From a virus, in IMG/VR virus record IMGVR_UViG_3300027969_000055, positions 52,371 through 116,370 of that record: DNA of 64,000 nucleotides; one strand, 5' to 3'. The position numbers and the translations under genes are program-made. Under the pieces are notes generated by a model that saw nothing but the letters and a program-made list of their open reading frames with translations, had not been told where the DNA came from and did no database searches. This document shows positions 44,701-55,000 of the stretch, piece after piece. Positions within the stretch are counted from its first letter, which is position 1. Every line of letters begins with the position of its first letter.

Positions 44701-45099
44701 GCCGCAACGGTTACCGGATTCTTACCTTCTAACCTAGACCAAAATACATTTAGTCTTTCTAACCTAAAAACTGGGCCAGATGGACTTGTTATTCCATTAC
44801 ATCAACCAATATTTGCAGCAGTTGCAAATATCGAATCTAAAAAGGAATGTATTTGGACACTAACCTTATTTGGTAAACAGGTTGTACAAATTAAAAATAC
44901 TTCAACCTTTATTTGGAGATTTTCAGATCCTGGAGAATATTCATTAAACGTAAAAGTAACAGACATTAATAACAACGAGTATACACTGGTCACTAATTTT
45001 AATGCAATTCATGCAAATGGAATAAAGGACTATATCAAATACCTTGAAGGAACGCTTAATCGCCGCAATCTATTATACGGTTCACGTCGATTTGCTTAA
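41761..45099 (+). CDS. large baseplate/tail protein with PKD/Ig-like domains
   Basis: A 1112-residue protein. Around 170-260 a segment (FGIKFNREDALLLKDYDL...YVGTYKGLINIINILGYRDVLRVKEYW) recalls baseplate proteins where a GT-x-x-G helix precedes a conserved aromatic end (tail protein I type). Two Ig/PKD-like beta sandwiches are suggested at about 480-590 (EIEWNITGPQGY, PYVGDYSIKSTVYD) and 1020-1095 (CIWTLTLFGKQ, FSDPGEYSLNVKVTD). The size is near T4 gp7 (1032), a baseplate wedge subunit, but I cannot show homology. It heads the tail operon behind a late-promoter motif. Confidence 0.65.
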   Translation: MNINNLVFFDKNGESYNFSQNAETGAWEGSDYFLPISTALYDVSNLFILEKVGSNYRFPVLEPGSKLTVTWQTAESSDNFFLFTIAKEDQHTDSTTYLSRQSRLDINYEDLSPGGFVNLDLAYPLQLNVGFSPSEEVSYNRILNIHYETGSSKTLIASIYFYGEGEDEDERFRIWLANFGIKFNREDALLLKDYDLKEGLPDWKQINQARKQLLVNRDQIYPYVGTYKGLINIINILGYRDVLRVKEYWQDQDSKSGYYGKYAMVDVTDLLTTGSIDELDLVDLNGQLKKGGKFKKTEFLALVYEFSVASNVYDDDGVPEVEFTTDFTVDEIFYKLNRLSTKLKTEILPINVVIKDVIGEFIYFSKFNIRSWSDSAIITELQINDDYNTVINHPSSKSQLLLIRDIKPLYPKLNGTSEFPEITFNETTIFPYQNGQKYTISEMPSFITAIADYYTDINRYDFELHGQTNPTVTGDDIDGKVGCPITLEAYIPDFMLADLDGSKFGDFTGSHFTIGNIRYRNGYEIEWNITGPQGYVFNWRSALTDLVKLPHILPYVGDYSIKSTVYDLQGGQNVSYLHTTVLNEEPIIEVFMKVQDKPKYQIKDLHNIMIKDLGDSSLYLPFANVVQGSTFNSGLSQHYLDWNTYSNNFGVGNPQTESEIFTEGTGFELIKNSMNSAKLQYGTGSSQEGQPTLGDYRNATLQDLILNRLSDFSYTADRLNGFIIKLKTEYPSHTLTHINFYSDNTVGAYALGSYIDAEDLADQLNHEADDLNIQEYRYVAVNENIHAHAKRQDRTLHRVLALTYQGSPRFTEHVYTFSYPRLVYSPTLVSTLNSQLSQIAKEIDEDLLFLSVPFDDCLRKTGETTYSLQSVTIPNSFPSSKTFILTRPQEFIVGKKIRVSSISNPSDWAEGIVTQPSGIDRILITFSGSSLTGNTRSDWKFEYVESIANLTPTEAVAGTPDYWINNQFGNYIEFSSITDPAATVTGFLPSNLDQNTFSLSNLKTGPDGLVIPLHQPIFAAVANIESKKECIWTLTLFGKQVVQIKNTSTFIWRFSDPGEYSLNVKVTDINNNEYTLVTNFNAIHANGIKDYIKYLEGTLNRRNLLYGSRRFA

Positions 45100-45130
45100 T
45101 AAATAAAAAAGACAAAAAATTACTTAAAAA

Positions 45131-46192
45131 ATGGCATTTACTAACCTAAATTTAAACACAACACCTTTATTGGAAACAACCTTTATTTCTGATATGCGAC
45201 TAATTGTTAACGCTAACGTTGCTGTCGTTAAGGGTAAAGTTGAAGACTTAATCAATACTTTTGAATTTGACTTAACAAACAAATACATTGGCGTTGATAA
45301 TTACTTTAACCAAGTTAAAACAAATAACGTAATCCTAGGAAATAGTATCTCCTTTATGGATTCTACCAATGTAATTGGAAGTTTAACCAAATCTTCTGGA
45401 AAATCAATATTTTCAGTTGATAAACTTATTATTCAAGCTGGCGGATCAATTGATATGACTGGTACTGGCAATGCAATGGCAGTAAAGAAATTAGGGGTAG
45501 GTATGTCATTGGTTAATTTACAAAACGTTGCCCTATTCGCAGATGATGGATTCTATGTAGGTTCTCCAAGTACATCAACTCCTGCTAAAACTCAACTTTA
45601 TGGAGAAACCTTATTGTTAGGTCAAGCTGTTACTCAAAGTACTGATACTGAAGCAGTTCCTAATTTAATTACACTAAGTGCTGAATCAACATACTATCAT
45701 AAGACTCTAGTTTTAAGTAAGTCAAGTAATCAATTCATTTATCTTACCCTTCAAGCTGGAGATGCAAGTCCTAGTGGAAAACCAGTTTACTTATTCCTAA
45801 TGGAAGATGCAGCAAATCGCCCAAATCCAGGACAAAGTTTTACTGTTATAATTAAAGATTATAAAGACTCAGGCGGTGTAAGTTCAGTACCACTAGCAGA
45901 TTGGGGAGATATTCGTATTGCTCCAGGCTATATTGACGGAACAAATACCCAAGTTTTAATAAATGGTGGAACTCATTCAACTGCTGCTACTTCTGCCAAT
46001 GCGGTAACCTTTGCATTAGCTAATCAATATATTGAAATGTACAATACTTCAATCCAAGCAGATCTTGGTGGATTTTTAAAATTTGGAGCATCAGTTACGT
46101 TAACTAAATTCCAAAATTTACCAGCAATTGGAACAGTTACCGATGCTCGCTTTGTTATTACCGGATCACATAATATTACACTAGTAAACTAA
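45131..46192 (+). CDS. tail/baseplate-associated structural protein
   Basis: A 353-residue, beta-rich, Thr/Ser/Gly-rich protein I do not recognise. The N-terminal helical section (1-65) is followed by repetitive short strands (VKTNNVILGNSISFMD, LIIQAGGSIDMTGTGNAM) like a trimeric fibre shaft, then a globular C-terminal part (about 175-353). It starts with ATGGC in an A-rich context; an AATAAATA motif at 45098 overlaps the previous stop. A fibre or baseplate connector role is inferred from composition and operon. Confidence 0.6.
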   Translation: MAFTNLNLNTTPLLETTFISDMRLIVNANVAVVKGKVEDLINTFEFDLTNKYIGVDNYFNQVKTNNVILGNSISFMDSTNVIGSLTKSSGKSIFSVDKLIIQAGGSIDMTGTGNAMAVKKLGVGMSLVNLQNVALFADDGFYVGSPSTSTPAKTQLYGETLLLGQAVTQSTDTEAVPNLITLSAESTYYHKTLVLSKSSNQFIYLTLQAGDASPSGKPVYLFLMEDAANRPNPGQSFTVIIKDYKDSGGVSSVPLADWGDIRIAPGYIDGTNTQVLINGGTHSTAATSANAVTFALANQYIEMYNTSIQADLGGFLKFGASVTLTKFQNLPAIGTVTDARFVITGSHNITLVN

Positions 46193-46207
46193 TTTAACTA
46201 AATACCT

Positions 46208-48385
46208 ATGGCAGTTGCACCACTAATAAAACCAATACAGACTCAAAAAGGAATGTTTTATACATTCCAGAGCTCTATTGAAGATTTAAGTTTAACCTTT
46301 AATAATAATACAAATAAGTTTAAATTTTCTAAATTTGCCCTGTTGCGTATTCCAGAAATTGGAATCCCAACTACTATGACAACTGATAATAAAATGCAGT
46401 TTTTTGCACAAGGCGAAACTCCAGTACTTTCTAATTTATCAAATAACGAAAATTTAAACCTAGCAAATAGCTTTCAAAACTATGCGCTTAATCTTGAAAG
46501 TTTACTAATTTCTCAAACTTCGTATAAGAGAGAGAAAAAATTAAATGTATCTGAAAGAGTATTTTGGAAATGGTTAAAAGAGGCTGGTGCAATTCGTTGG
46601 AGAGATTCAAACACAACTGAAGTTATCCAAACTTTACCAGCTGGCCAAAGTCGATGGAGTGAAGATTGGTTTGATCCTACTTCTACAACGTATAACCGAG
46701 TAGTTAAATATATTGGGGAAATTGATGTTGTAAATTCAGTTCGTAGTAAAGATAATTCATATAGCGAATTGTATATACATGTACCAACAAATGTCGGTTC
46801 AACACCAACCGTTCTATTTGAATCAAAGCCTGATGAGAATTACGGACCAGACATGATCATCGTGAATACTCCAGGCGATCCATTAGATCTTGAATATCTT
46901 AATGGCCGACACTATAACGATACTCATCCATTTGCTGGAATGAGTTTACAAGCATTCTATGACCTAGATGCAAATATTGTTGATAATTATATTTCAGATA
47001 ATTTATCAGTACAGCCAACTTCTACTGGATTTTGGTGGGGATCTCATTCTGTTCAAAATGCATACTATACCGATAAAGCCGAATATTTTGGAACACCGTA
47101 TGGCGGAGTACTAAATTCTGCTCCTAAAAGCCAAAGAATTTTTAAAGACTACCCAGCGTCATCTAGATCAGTTGAATATATTAGATCTACCCATGACGGT
47201 ATGGCTATTGATTTTAATTTATCAAATTACTTATTAGCTCAACAAAACACCAATATTAAATCATTTGCTCAATTGAATGATAGTTATACAAATAGTGATT
47301 TTGAATTTAATGCAATTTTGGTTTATTATGATGTATATGATCCATCACCAAATGCAGTTGCTGGTACAGAACCAGTTACCGTAACCAATTTATACGGAGT
47401 TTATTTCTTAAATAAAGTAGTTCAAAGTGGTAGTGAATACATCATACCGATGATAACTAAGAATAAGCCAGATACAATTAATAAAACAAATGGAAACGCA
47501 TTTGCCTTTAAAGTAAATTTAAAATTTGATACTTCAATCGAGGACGTATCAGTTGAAAAATCGGTTAATGATTATAGCACAGTTGCATTAGAATTATTTT
47601 ATGATGTACTAACTCAAATGAGATCATTACAAACTAAATTTAATGATAAACTACTTGAACTTGAATCTTTAAAAACCGACGTTAATTTAGCAAAAGATGC
47701 TCTATTAAATACAACGTCTTTAACTAGTATTTCTAATAGACTTAGTAGTCTTGAAACAACCGTTGCTGCCTCAACTTCTGCCTTTGCTGAAGCTACTTCA
47801 ATAATGATGTTAATTGACAGTGTAAATAGTAGAATCGATGAACTATTAAGTGGAACCGTTTCATTACAGATAAAATATAACACCGATTCGTTTAAACCTG
47901 GATATGGCATGGTTCTAGATAAAACTATTCCAGGTCAAATTGTATTTGCATCAGGCGTTCAGAATTATTCAGTAATTAACGAAGTTGACTTTAGTGTTAA
48001 TGTCCAAGGAGAAAAATATGTAAAATTAGGAATTGGTGGAACCCAAATTCGCCATCTTAAATTAAATGGCTCAGGTAATCCAATACCATTTACTCTAACT
48101 AGAGATTTAACTCTCTATGTTGATGATTCAATCAATGCATGGAGTCTTGGCCAAACCCTAAGAATTGTTTGTGATTCCCAAATCATTCCAAGCTCTTACA
48201 CAATTACTCTAAAAACAGATTCACAAAATATAACAAATTCGCTTACGTCTTATAATACAATAATTGCACAATTAAATGCAGCAGATTTTCCTACAACGTA
48301 TGGAAGAACCGGTACAACCATTATTGATATTATATGTACAAATGCTAAAACTTTAACGTTCAGCGTTGATAAAATAATAAGATAA
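46208..48385 (+). CDS. large tail/baseplate structural protein
   Basis: A 725-residue protein not assigned to a T4 gene. An N-terminal domain (1-130) includes SERVFWKWLKEAGAIRW, an aromatic motif typical of conserved phage structural proteins. The middle (130-440) is globular, with many Tyr/Asp. A coiled coil is likely at about 455-540 (LEFFYDVLTQMRSLQTKF-like helices, LSSLETTVAASTS). The C-terminal 170 residues are beta-rich. It starts with ATGGC 15 bases after the preceding gene. Virion role inferred from the operon. Confidence 0.6.
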   Translation: MAVAPLIKPIQTQKGMFYTFQSSIEDLSLTFNNNTNKFKFSKFALLRIPEIGIPTTMTTDNKMQFFAQGETPVLSNLSNNENLNLANSFQNYALNLESLLISQTSYKREKKLNVSERVFWKWLKEAGAIRWRDSNTTEVIQTLPAGQSRWSEDWFDPTSTTYNRVVKYIGEIDVVNSVRSKDNSYSELYIHVPTNVGSTPTVLFESKPDENYGPDMIIVNTPGDPLDLEYLNGRHYNDTHPFAGMSLQAFYDLDANIVDNYISDNLSVQPTSTGFWWGSHSVQNAYYTDKAEYFGTPYGGVLNSAPKSQRIFKDYPASSRSVEYIRSTHDGMAIDFNLSNYLLAQQNTNIKSFAQLNDSYTNSDFEFNAILVYYDVYDPSPNAVAGTEPVTVTNLYGVYFLNKVVQSGSEYIIPMITKNKPDTINKTNGNAFAFKVNLKFDTSIEDVSVEKSVNDYSTVALELFYDVLTQMRSLQTKFNDKLLELESLKTDVNLAKDALLNTTSLTSISNRLSSLETTVAASTSAFAEATSIMMLIDSVNSRIDELLSGTVSLQIKYNTDSFKPGYGMVLDKTIPGQIVFASGVQNYSVINEVDFSVNVQGEKYVKLGIGGTQIRHLKLNGSGNPIPFTLTRDLTLYVDDSINAWSLGQTLRIVCDSQIIPSSYTITLKTDSQNITNSLTSYNTIIAQLNAADFPTTYGRTGTTIIDIICTNAKTLTFSVDKIIR

Positions 48386-48389
48386 CTAA

Positions 48390-51300
48390 ATGGCAGCAGA
48401 CAAATCATCATTAAGCGATTACTTAGCTGAGCTCGGCGTCGATATTAATAATCTTCAAGAATTTTTACTTAAACTTTCTTTAATATTATCAACGAAATCC
48501 GACTCGGTTACAATTAACCAAACTCTACAAGATGGAACACAAGCAAAATATCTAGTACCATCGTTTGGTTACTTAAGCGGCCGCGTTAATAGCATAGAGC
48601 AAAAATTTAATGATCTATTAAGCGGCAATGCTAACCAATTAGGCGTTAAAGATGCTAATGGTAATTTAAGGACCTTTGAATTAAAGGATTTATCCGCTGT
48701 TATTTCTGATTTAGAAAATGTTAGTAATTCTGGAGTTGCTTTACCTGCGAACTTTAATTATAAAACAAATTGGTTTTTTGAATCATTTTTAAATCCATTA
48801 CTCTATATTAATGTAGATACTTCTACAATTACAACTGACCCAGACATTAATAAATTTGAGGTTAAGCGCTTAATTATTACAAGTAAAACTCAAGCTAATT
48901 TAGACTATTTTGATGCAACATATAAAGGCAAAAATGATTTAGTATATACAGACGTAATTAAAGATCTAGGCACTCGAATAATTGAATATTTTGAAGATGA
49001 ATCTGAGATTGAATTACCTCCATCTAAAAATACAGTTAGAGGAACCTTTGATATATTAGAGATTTTAGAAGATTCGTCAACTGCCCTAGTTGGTGGTCAA
49101 ACTTTAACAAATGCAATTCGCAGATACAAATTGAATACCTTAAGATATTCAAATATTTCAGGGTCAACTACTGTAGATAAATCACTAGCGGAAGGAGATG
49201 TATTACTTTCAGCCGATAATTCAGAATTTAAAGTTGAAACAATTGATGCTAATTCAAAAACGGTAATTTTATCTTTAATTTTCGGAACGGCCGGCCTAGC
49301 AAGAGGATCTGTTCTAAGGATAAAACCTAAATTAACTACAGAATCAATTATTCAAGTAAATTTAGGTTATAATGAAAGAAACCTTATTTTCTTACGCCCA
49401 ATTAGTAATAGGCTGTCAGTAACCACTGACAAATATTCTAAAGGCTTTGGACTATTTACAAATGAATTAAAAATTACCATGAATAATGGTAATCAATTAT
49501 CATTAACCGATTTCTATACAACATATGTTTCAGATTTTGGAATGCTTTTCTTAAGTTATGCAAAGGAAAAGAAAATGCCATCTTCACTTGGAGAAACCCC
49601 AAATCGGGTAGCAATTTCAGCCGATAATTTTAGAGTTATTCAAATTGATCAGCATATTCAAGATGCTGATAATACTCTAGCAATCAAACAAAAGATTGCA
49701 GCAAAGGAACAAGCAGTTGCGCAAATTAGAGAAATAGATACTCAAATTTCAGCAGCTAGAGCTAACTTAAATACTAATGCGTCTTTAAATGAATCACAAA
49801 GGTTAAAATTACAAAAGGATCTATCAACTTTTTCTGATACTAGGTCAACGTTAACTAATACGCAACAAAGTTTAATTTCTGATATTACTTCATCAATTAA
49901 ATCAACTCCAAGTTTCATAACTAATCCAATTTATAGAGTTAGAGGTTTTTGGGCAATCCCAGCACCACTTACCAGTGCTTATGGAGTTCAACAGGTTGCT
50001 CAATTTAAAATAGCCTATCGTACCTTAAGTAAAACCGGTAGTTCAAAAACAGCCGATCAATTAGAATTTGTAGATGCAACCGGTAATAAAGTAACAGGTG
50101 CATTTTCTCCATGGACAGAATTTTTATCAAAGCCTAGAACCAAAAAATTAAATACCTTAACTGGATTTTACGAATGGTCTGACGAAAATATTTCTGATCC
50201 AAATGTAGTTAATTCAAACCAATTAGATATTCCAATTAAAAAAGGTGAAGTTATTGAAATCAGAATAAAGAGTTTATCTGAAGCTGGCTGGCCAGATTCA
50301 CCAGTTGAATCAGATTGGTCTGACACAATTCTAGTAGAATTTCCAGCAGGTATTGAAACAGCTGAGGACGCAACAATTGTCTCTCAGCAAGCATTTGCTG
50401 ACGAAACTCGAATAAATTTTCAGTCTGAATTAAATGCAAAGGGCTTAGATATTCACTTAAGTTCTTCATTTACTACTCGCGATAAATATTTTGCGCATAA
50501 ATCTGAAGATATTGCTAGTGGCTTTTTTTCTAGTGATGGAAGTGTAGTTGATCTTTATACAAAGGTTAAAAGTATTTCTGACTCAATTAGTGCAGTACAG
50601 ACTGCTTTATCTACTGGAGCTGGTGCCCTATCAGTAAGTATAGTAGACCAATCAGGAAATCAACAAACTATTACTAATGGTCAATCATTAGAATTATTTG
50701 CTGGATATTATAAAGATTTAATTAAAGACACTAGTGTTGTTCCAGTGTTATATAATCACGGTAGAGTACTAGCAACTCAATATTTAATTCAATTACAAAA
50801 TACCTCACAGACTCCACTGCAATTAATTTCTACCTTAAACGGTGGATTAGCTGAAATTGCACCAATTACAAATGCTTATATTAATCCAACTGTTAATTAT
50901 CATGCTAATTTAAGATACGATCGATCTCCATTAGTTATCAATAATGCAGTTAGTTCAAGTATTGGTGGATTTGTGCAAAAAGACGGTTATCAATCATCTC
51001 AAGTTAAAAGTCAGTATATTTACTCAAGATATAAGAGCGTAACTTTAGCTGATACGCTATATGCTGGAGATAATCAAAACGGCGATGGTGATTCTTCTGG
51101 TACTGTATATTCAGCATCAACTTCCAACTATACGTATGCTGGTATAACAATCAGTTCTACCAAAGTTCCATATTCATCTGGTCACTATTTACCATTTAAT
51201 CCAACTACTGCAACTCCATTATATGGGGCAGCGGCTGTTACAAATACAAATATTTGGAATGGAATAGTTACCTCAAACGTTCCACAAGGTGGAGGCCAAG

Positions 51301-51995
51301 TTAGCGAATTCTGTATTCATAAAAGCCACCCAAGTATTATTGCTGGAGGTTCAGCAAATATTACCTGGAATAACTCAACATATAATATATCCAGGCCAGC
51401 GTATTCAACTGGAGAAACAATTCAAAGATATTTACCATTTAGCCATGCAATTCATTTTGAAACAACTGAGGCTGAATCTCAAAATATATTTGGTGCTAAG
51501 TATTATCAACAAGCAATTTATGTAAAACCAGCTTCTGTAACTTTAGGTACAACTGCTGTTAATATGAGAGAAGATCAATATCCTATTAAAATGGGATTTG
51601 TAACTAACGATGAATTTTTAGTTGGAAAATACACATGTGGAGCATATTTATATATTGCACCGCAATCTCATACAACTATTTCAGTAGAGGGCCTTAGTCC
51701 AGCAGGTTCTCAAAAAATGTTGGAATTTGGCTCTGACTCAGCTATTAAAATTCCATTAATTTTTCAATTTAGAGCATCTGATAAATTAGGATACGTAGGA
51801 GGGTGGAGATCAGCTGTTCCAGCTGGATTGAAAAATGTAAGATATGCTAAAAAGATAGGTATTGATATTTACTCATTAAATTCAGTATTTTCATTTGATA
51901 TTTTAGTTAGAACTCAATACGAAAAAGAAACTGCAGTTGTTACACCAGTTAGTGCTCTAGCAGCTTCATCAATTGGTACTAGTGCTTCTGCTTAA
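48390..51995 (+). CDS. very large tail/fibre structural protein
   Basis: A 1201-residue protein with no recognised family. Residues 1-75 are helical (DYLAELGVDINNLQEFLLKLSL), possibly for oligomerisation. Residues 300-430 are mixed. Residues 425-510 form a predicted coiled coil (AIKQKIAAKEQAVAQIREID...). Residues 520-660 look like a fibronectin type III-type domain (FKIAYRTLSK...PWTEFLSK...IEIRIKSLSEAGWPDSPVESDWSD). The C-terminal 450 residues are Gly/Ser/Tyr-rich beta structure. Only 4 bases separate it from the gene upstream. Adhesion or baseplate role inferred. Confidence 0.6.
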   Translation: MAADKSSLSDYLAELGVDINNLQEFLLKLSLILSTKSDSVTINQTLQDGTQAKYLVPSFGYLSGRVNSIEQKFNDLLSGNANQLGVKDANGNLRTFELKDLSAVISDLENVSNSGVALPANFNYKTNWFFESFLNPLLYINVDTSTITTDPDINKFEVKRLIITSKTQANLDYFDATYKGKNDLVYTDVIKDLGTRIIEYFEDESEIELPPSKNTVRGTFDILEILEDSSTALVGGQTLTNAIRRYKLNTLRYSNISGSTTVDKSLAEGDVLLSADNSEFKVETIDANSKTVILSLIFGTAGLARGSVLRIKPKLTTESIIQVNLGYNERNLIFLRPISNRLSVTTDKYSKGFGLFTNELKITMNNGNQLSLTDFYTTYVSDFGMLFLSYAKEKKMPSSLGETPNRVAISADNFRVIQIDQHIQDADNTLAIKQKIAAKEQAVAQIREIDTQISAARANLNTNASLNESQRLKLQKDLSTFSDTRSTLTNTQQSLISDITSSIKSTPSFITNPIYRVRGFWAIPAPLTSAYGVQQVAQFKIAYRTLSKTGSSKTADQLEFVDATGNKVTGAFSPWTEFLSKPRTKKLNTLTGFYEWSDENISDPNVVNSNQLDIPIKKGEVIEIRIKSLSEAGWPDSPVESDWSDTILVEFPAGIETAEDATIVSQQAFADETRINFQSELNAKGLDIHLSSSFTTRDKYFAHKSEDIASGFFSSDGSVVDLYTKVKSISDSISAVQTALSTGAGALSVSIVDQSGNQQTITNGQSLELFAGYYKDLIKDTSVVPVLYNHGRVLATQYLIQLQNTSQTPLQLISTLNGGLAEIAPITNAYINPTVNYHANLRYDRSPLVINNAVSSSIGGFVQKDGYQSSQVKSQYIYSRYKSVTLADTLYAGDNQNGDGDSSGTVYSASTSNYTYAGITISSTKVPYSSGHYLPFNPTTATPLYGAAAVTNTNIWNGIVTSNVPQGGGQVSEFCIHKSHPSIIAGGSANITWNNSTYNISRPAYSTGETIQRYLPFSHAIHFETTEAESQNIFGAKYYQQAIYVKPASVTLGTTAVNMREDQYPIKMGFVTNDEFLVGKYTCGAYLYIAPQSHTTISVEGLSPAGSQKMLEFGSDSAIKIPLIFQFRASDKLGYVGGWRSAVPAGLKNVRYAKKIGIDIYSLNSVFSFDILVRTQYEKETAVVTPVSALAASSIGTSASA

Positions 51996-52010
51996 AATAA
52001 AAACTAAATA

Positions 52011-55000
52011 GTGATAAATCAAAATTTAACATATACTCGAATTGCTGAAAGAAATGTTAGTTTTCAATTACTTAGAACTAACCCAAAATTAACAACTAAT
52101 ATAAAATTAACAGTTGATTCAGGTGGTGATTTATGGCTTAATTCAATTAATGCAAATTCTCAATTATCTAGTCAAAAATATAAAAGATTTGCAATTTCTG
52201 AAAATTCTAACCATGAAGTTAATCTATATAGATTTTACGATAATGGTAGAACTCCAACCTCAATTTCATATCAATTAGGATCAACTATTGGATTAACCGC
52301 AGTTGCTAAAGACCTAAAAGATCAATATGATTTTGATCTATACACAAGTGGCGCTAAATACTTAATGGATAAACAATATTCTGAGAAGTTTACTTATTTT
52401 GCACCAGTTTATTTAGATAAAGTACTTCCTGAAAAATTTGTAATTTTTAAAATACCCGGAGCGTCTAATTACACAGCTGGCGTAGGTCGGGAATTGCAAA
52501 TAAATGAACAGCTAACAACTCAAAAATTTGCAACTGACCTATTTACAAATGCTGAAATTATAAAAGTATTTGATTTAAGTGAATCTTCTAAACTTGGAAA
52601 ATACATACATAATATTTCAAAAAATCCAATGTTTACGCAAAATCCGCTTTACGTTAATTATAAAGATGGAGGATATTCAATTTATAGAGGGGCTTCAATT
52701 TCGTCAGGTACCTATGTTGAACTACCTGAATTAATTAGTAGCGTATTAAGCAGATCATTACCTCTATTAAAAGTTGAACAATTTATAACCTTAGGCTTTG
52801 AACGAAATAATATTGTGCATCCAAAGATTTTAAATTTAGAATTTTTATTTGACGATGCTACTGCAAATCCATACGAATTTAATAGATACTTCGGAGTTTA
52901 CTGTAACGATATTGATCTTGAAACTTTTGAATTTGATTTATCAAAAATGTATGAATTAAGTCTATCTCAAAATACTGCAGATAACGATCAAACTTTTTCA
53001 ACTAATTTTATACAGTCAGACGATATTTCATTTACTTTAACTAATTCAACTGGTGTTAAGTTAAGAGGTCATGGACTATCACAAAATCTATCTGACCTTT
53101 ATTTTAATCGTACCAGCACTGATACTTTATTTTTTCCATATTTAAAAACTAAAAATAATCAAATTCATTTAATTAAACCTCTATCTTGGAATCAGTCAGA
53201 TACAATCGTTGATTTCCAATTAGACGATAATCAATTTGACTTAGGTTTAGCATTTGGTCCAACTAGCTTAATTACTCAAGAAATCTCTGACTTATCGAAA
53301 CTTGATACTAAGTCTACTGTTCTTATTCAAGTTTTTAATACTCCACAACACTTAGATAAATTACGAATATATCATCCAAGTGGATCAGCCTTTAGTATAA
53401 CTGATAACGGTGGAAAATATGATGAACTTGTTTTTGTCTCTGGTTATTTTATGGATAACGAAAGCTATTCACTATCGTATTTGTCAACTGGCGAATCTTT
53501 AATATATGTTAATGCAGATAAAGATTTAGACCAAATTACTCAAGCAATCACTGATATTGTAAGTGAACTTAAGGATTCTTCAATTATTGGAATACGCATG
53601 AATAACCATGCATTTATTCAAACTCAAAGTTATGGAAATACATTTGGCGTATTAAAAGTTAGATCGCTAGAAGCTGTGTCCGCTCTGCCTAAGTTCAAAA
53701 TAAATGACAAAATTACTAGTGATTTAGTTTTTGCAGATGGAGGATTCCTAAATAGACCTCACCCAATTATTGCATTGGGTAATGCTGCTAAGCTTGATGG
53801 ACAATTAGACAATATTGTGGTAAAGACAAATCAAAATTGGTCAAAAATTAGTAGAATCTGTAACTTAACTGATTCAATTAAGAGTGGCCTTTCATTAACC
53901 GACCAAGCAAAAGCAATCAGTGAGTTTAAAACAAAAGCATCAATTCAATTAGTTGATAATGAAACCGTGAGAGTTGATCATGGTAAAATTGAAATAAGAA
54001 AAAATTTCAAACCATCAGTTGGCGTACTGTCTATATTTGAAACAATGGATTTTAATTTTTCAACTTATTCTAGTGACTATTCTAGAAATTTATTATTAGA
54101 CCTTTATAAAGATTTCTATATTCCAGAAAATACTCTATTATTAGATTTTACTAAATATACCTATCAACTAATTGGAGATGGTACCGTTGAGATAAACGGA
54201 ATATATTATTCAGATCCATCTACTTTAATTTGGCAAAATACTTCAACTTTATCTAAATATAATGTTAAGTCAAATGGGCCTAGCGGAAAACCTATTTTGA
54301 TATATGGTTTAAAAATGCCAGGAACTACAGTTGATCCAAATAGTTCAATTTATAAAGACCGACTCGATATTCCATATTTTGATGAATCGCAAGATCCTTT
54401 AAACTTCATAGGTACCTTTTCAATAAAAGCTGATCACGTGCCAATTGAATCGAAGTCTCCAACTTACCAAGTTAGGGATAAATTTTTACAGGGCAATTTA
54501 TCTAGTGAATACCATGCGTATTTAGAAAATTATACAAAGGATTTTGCAATAGACGGCAGAGTAATTCCATATATTACCAAATGGGGAATTACTGACTCTA
54601 CTGACTCTAGAGATAACCCGTATCGATTAAATTCTGATATTGTTTTTGGAAAAGATAATTTCGGGCCGTCTCATAGAGAGACCTCAACCACTCCTGAAAA
54701 ATTAACACATGAGTGGTTTTATATTGAATCTAATTTTGGATATACCAAAGACGTTTCACTAGCTAGAAGTAATTTTTATTATTTTGATCAACCTATGCTA
54801 ATTGATCAATTAACAAGTTCCGCCAGCTATTTCGATGAATATTTTACCTATATTCCAACAGTAGATGGAGTTCAAGTAGGCAGACCTCAATACAGATATT
54901 CATTATTATCTAAAAATCAATTTACTAAGCAGTATGAAACTGTGTTTAAGGGCTCTCTATTTAGATTTTATGAATTAACTTCAAGCCAAACCACCGTTTC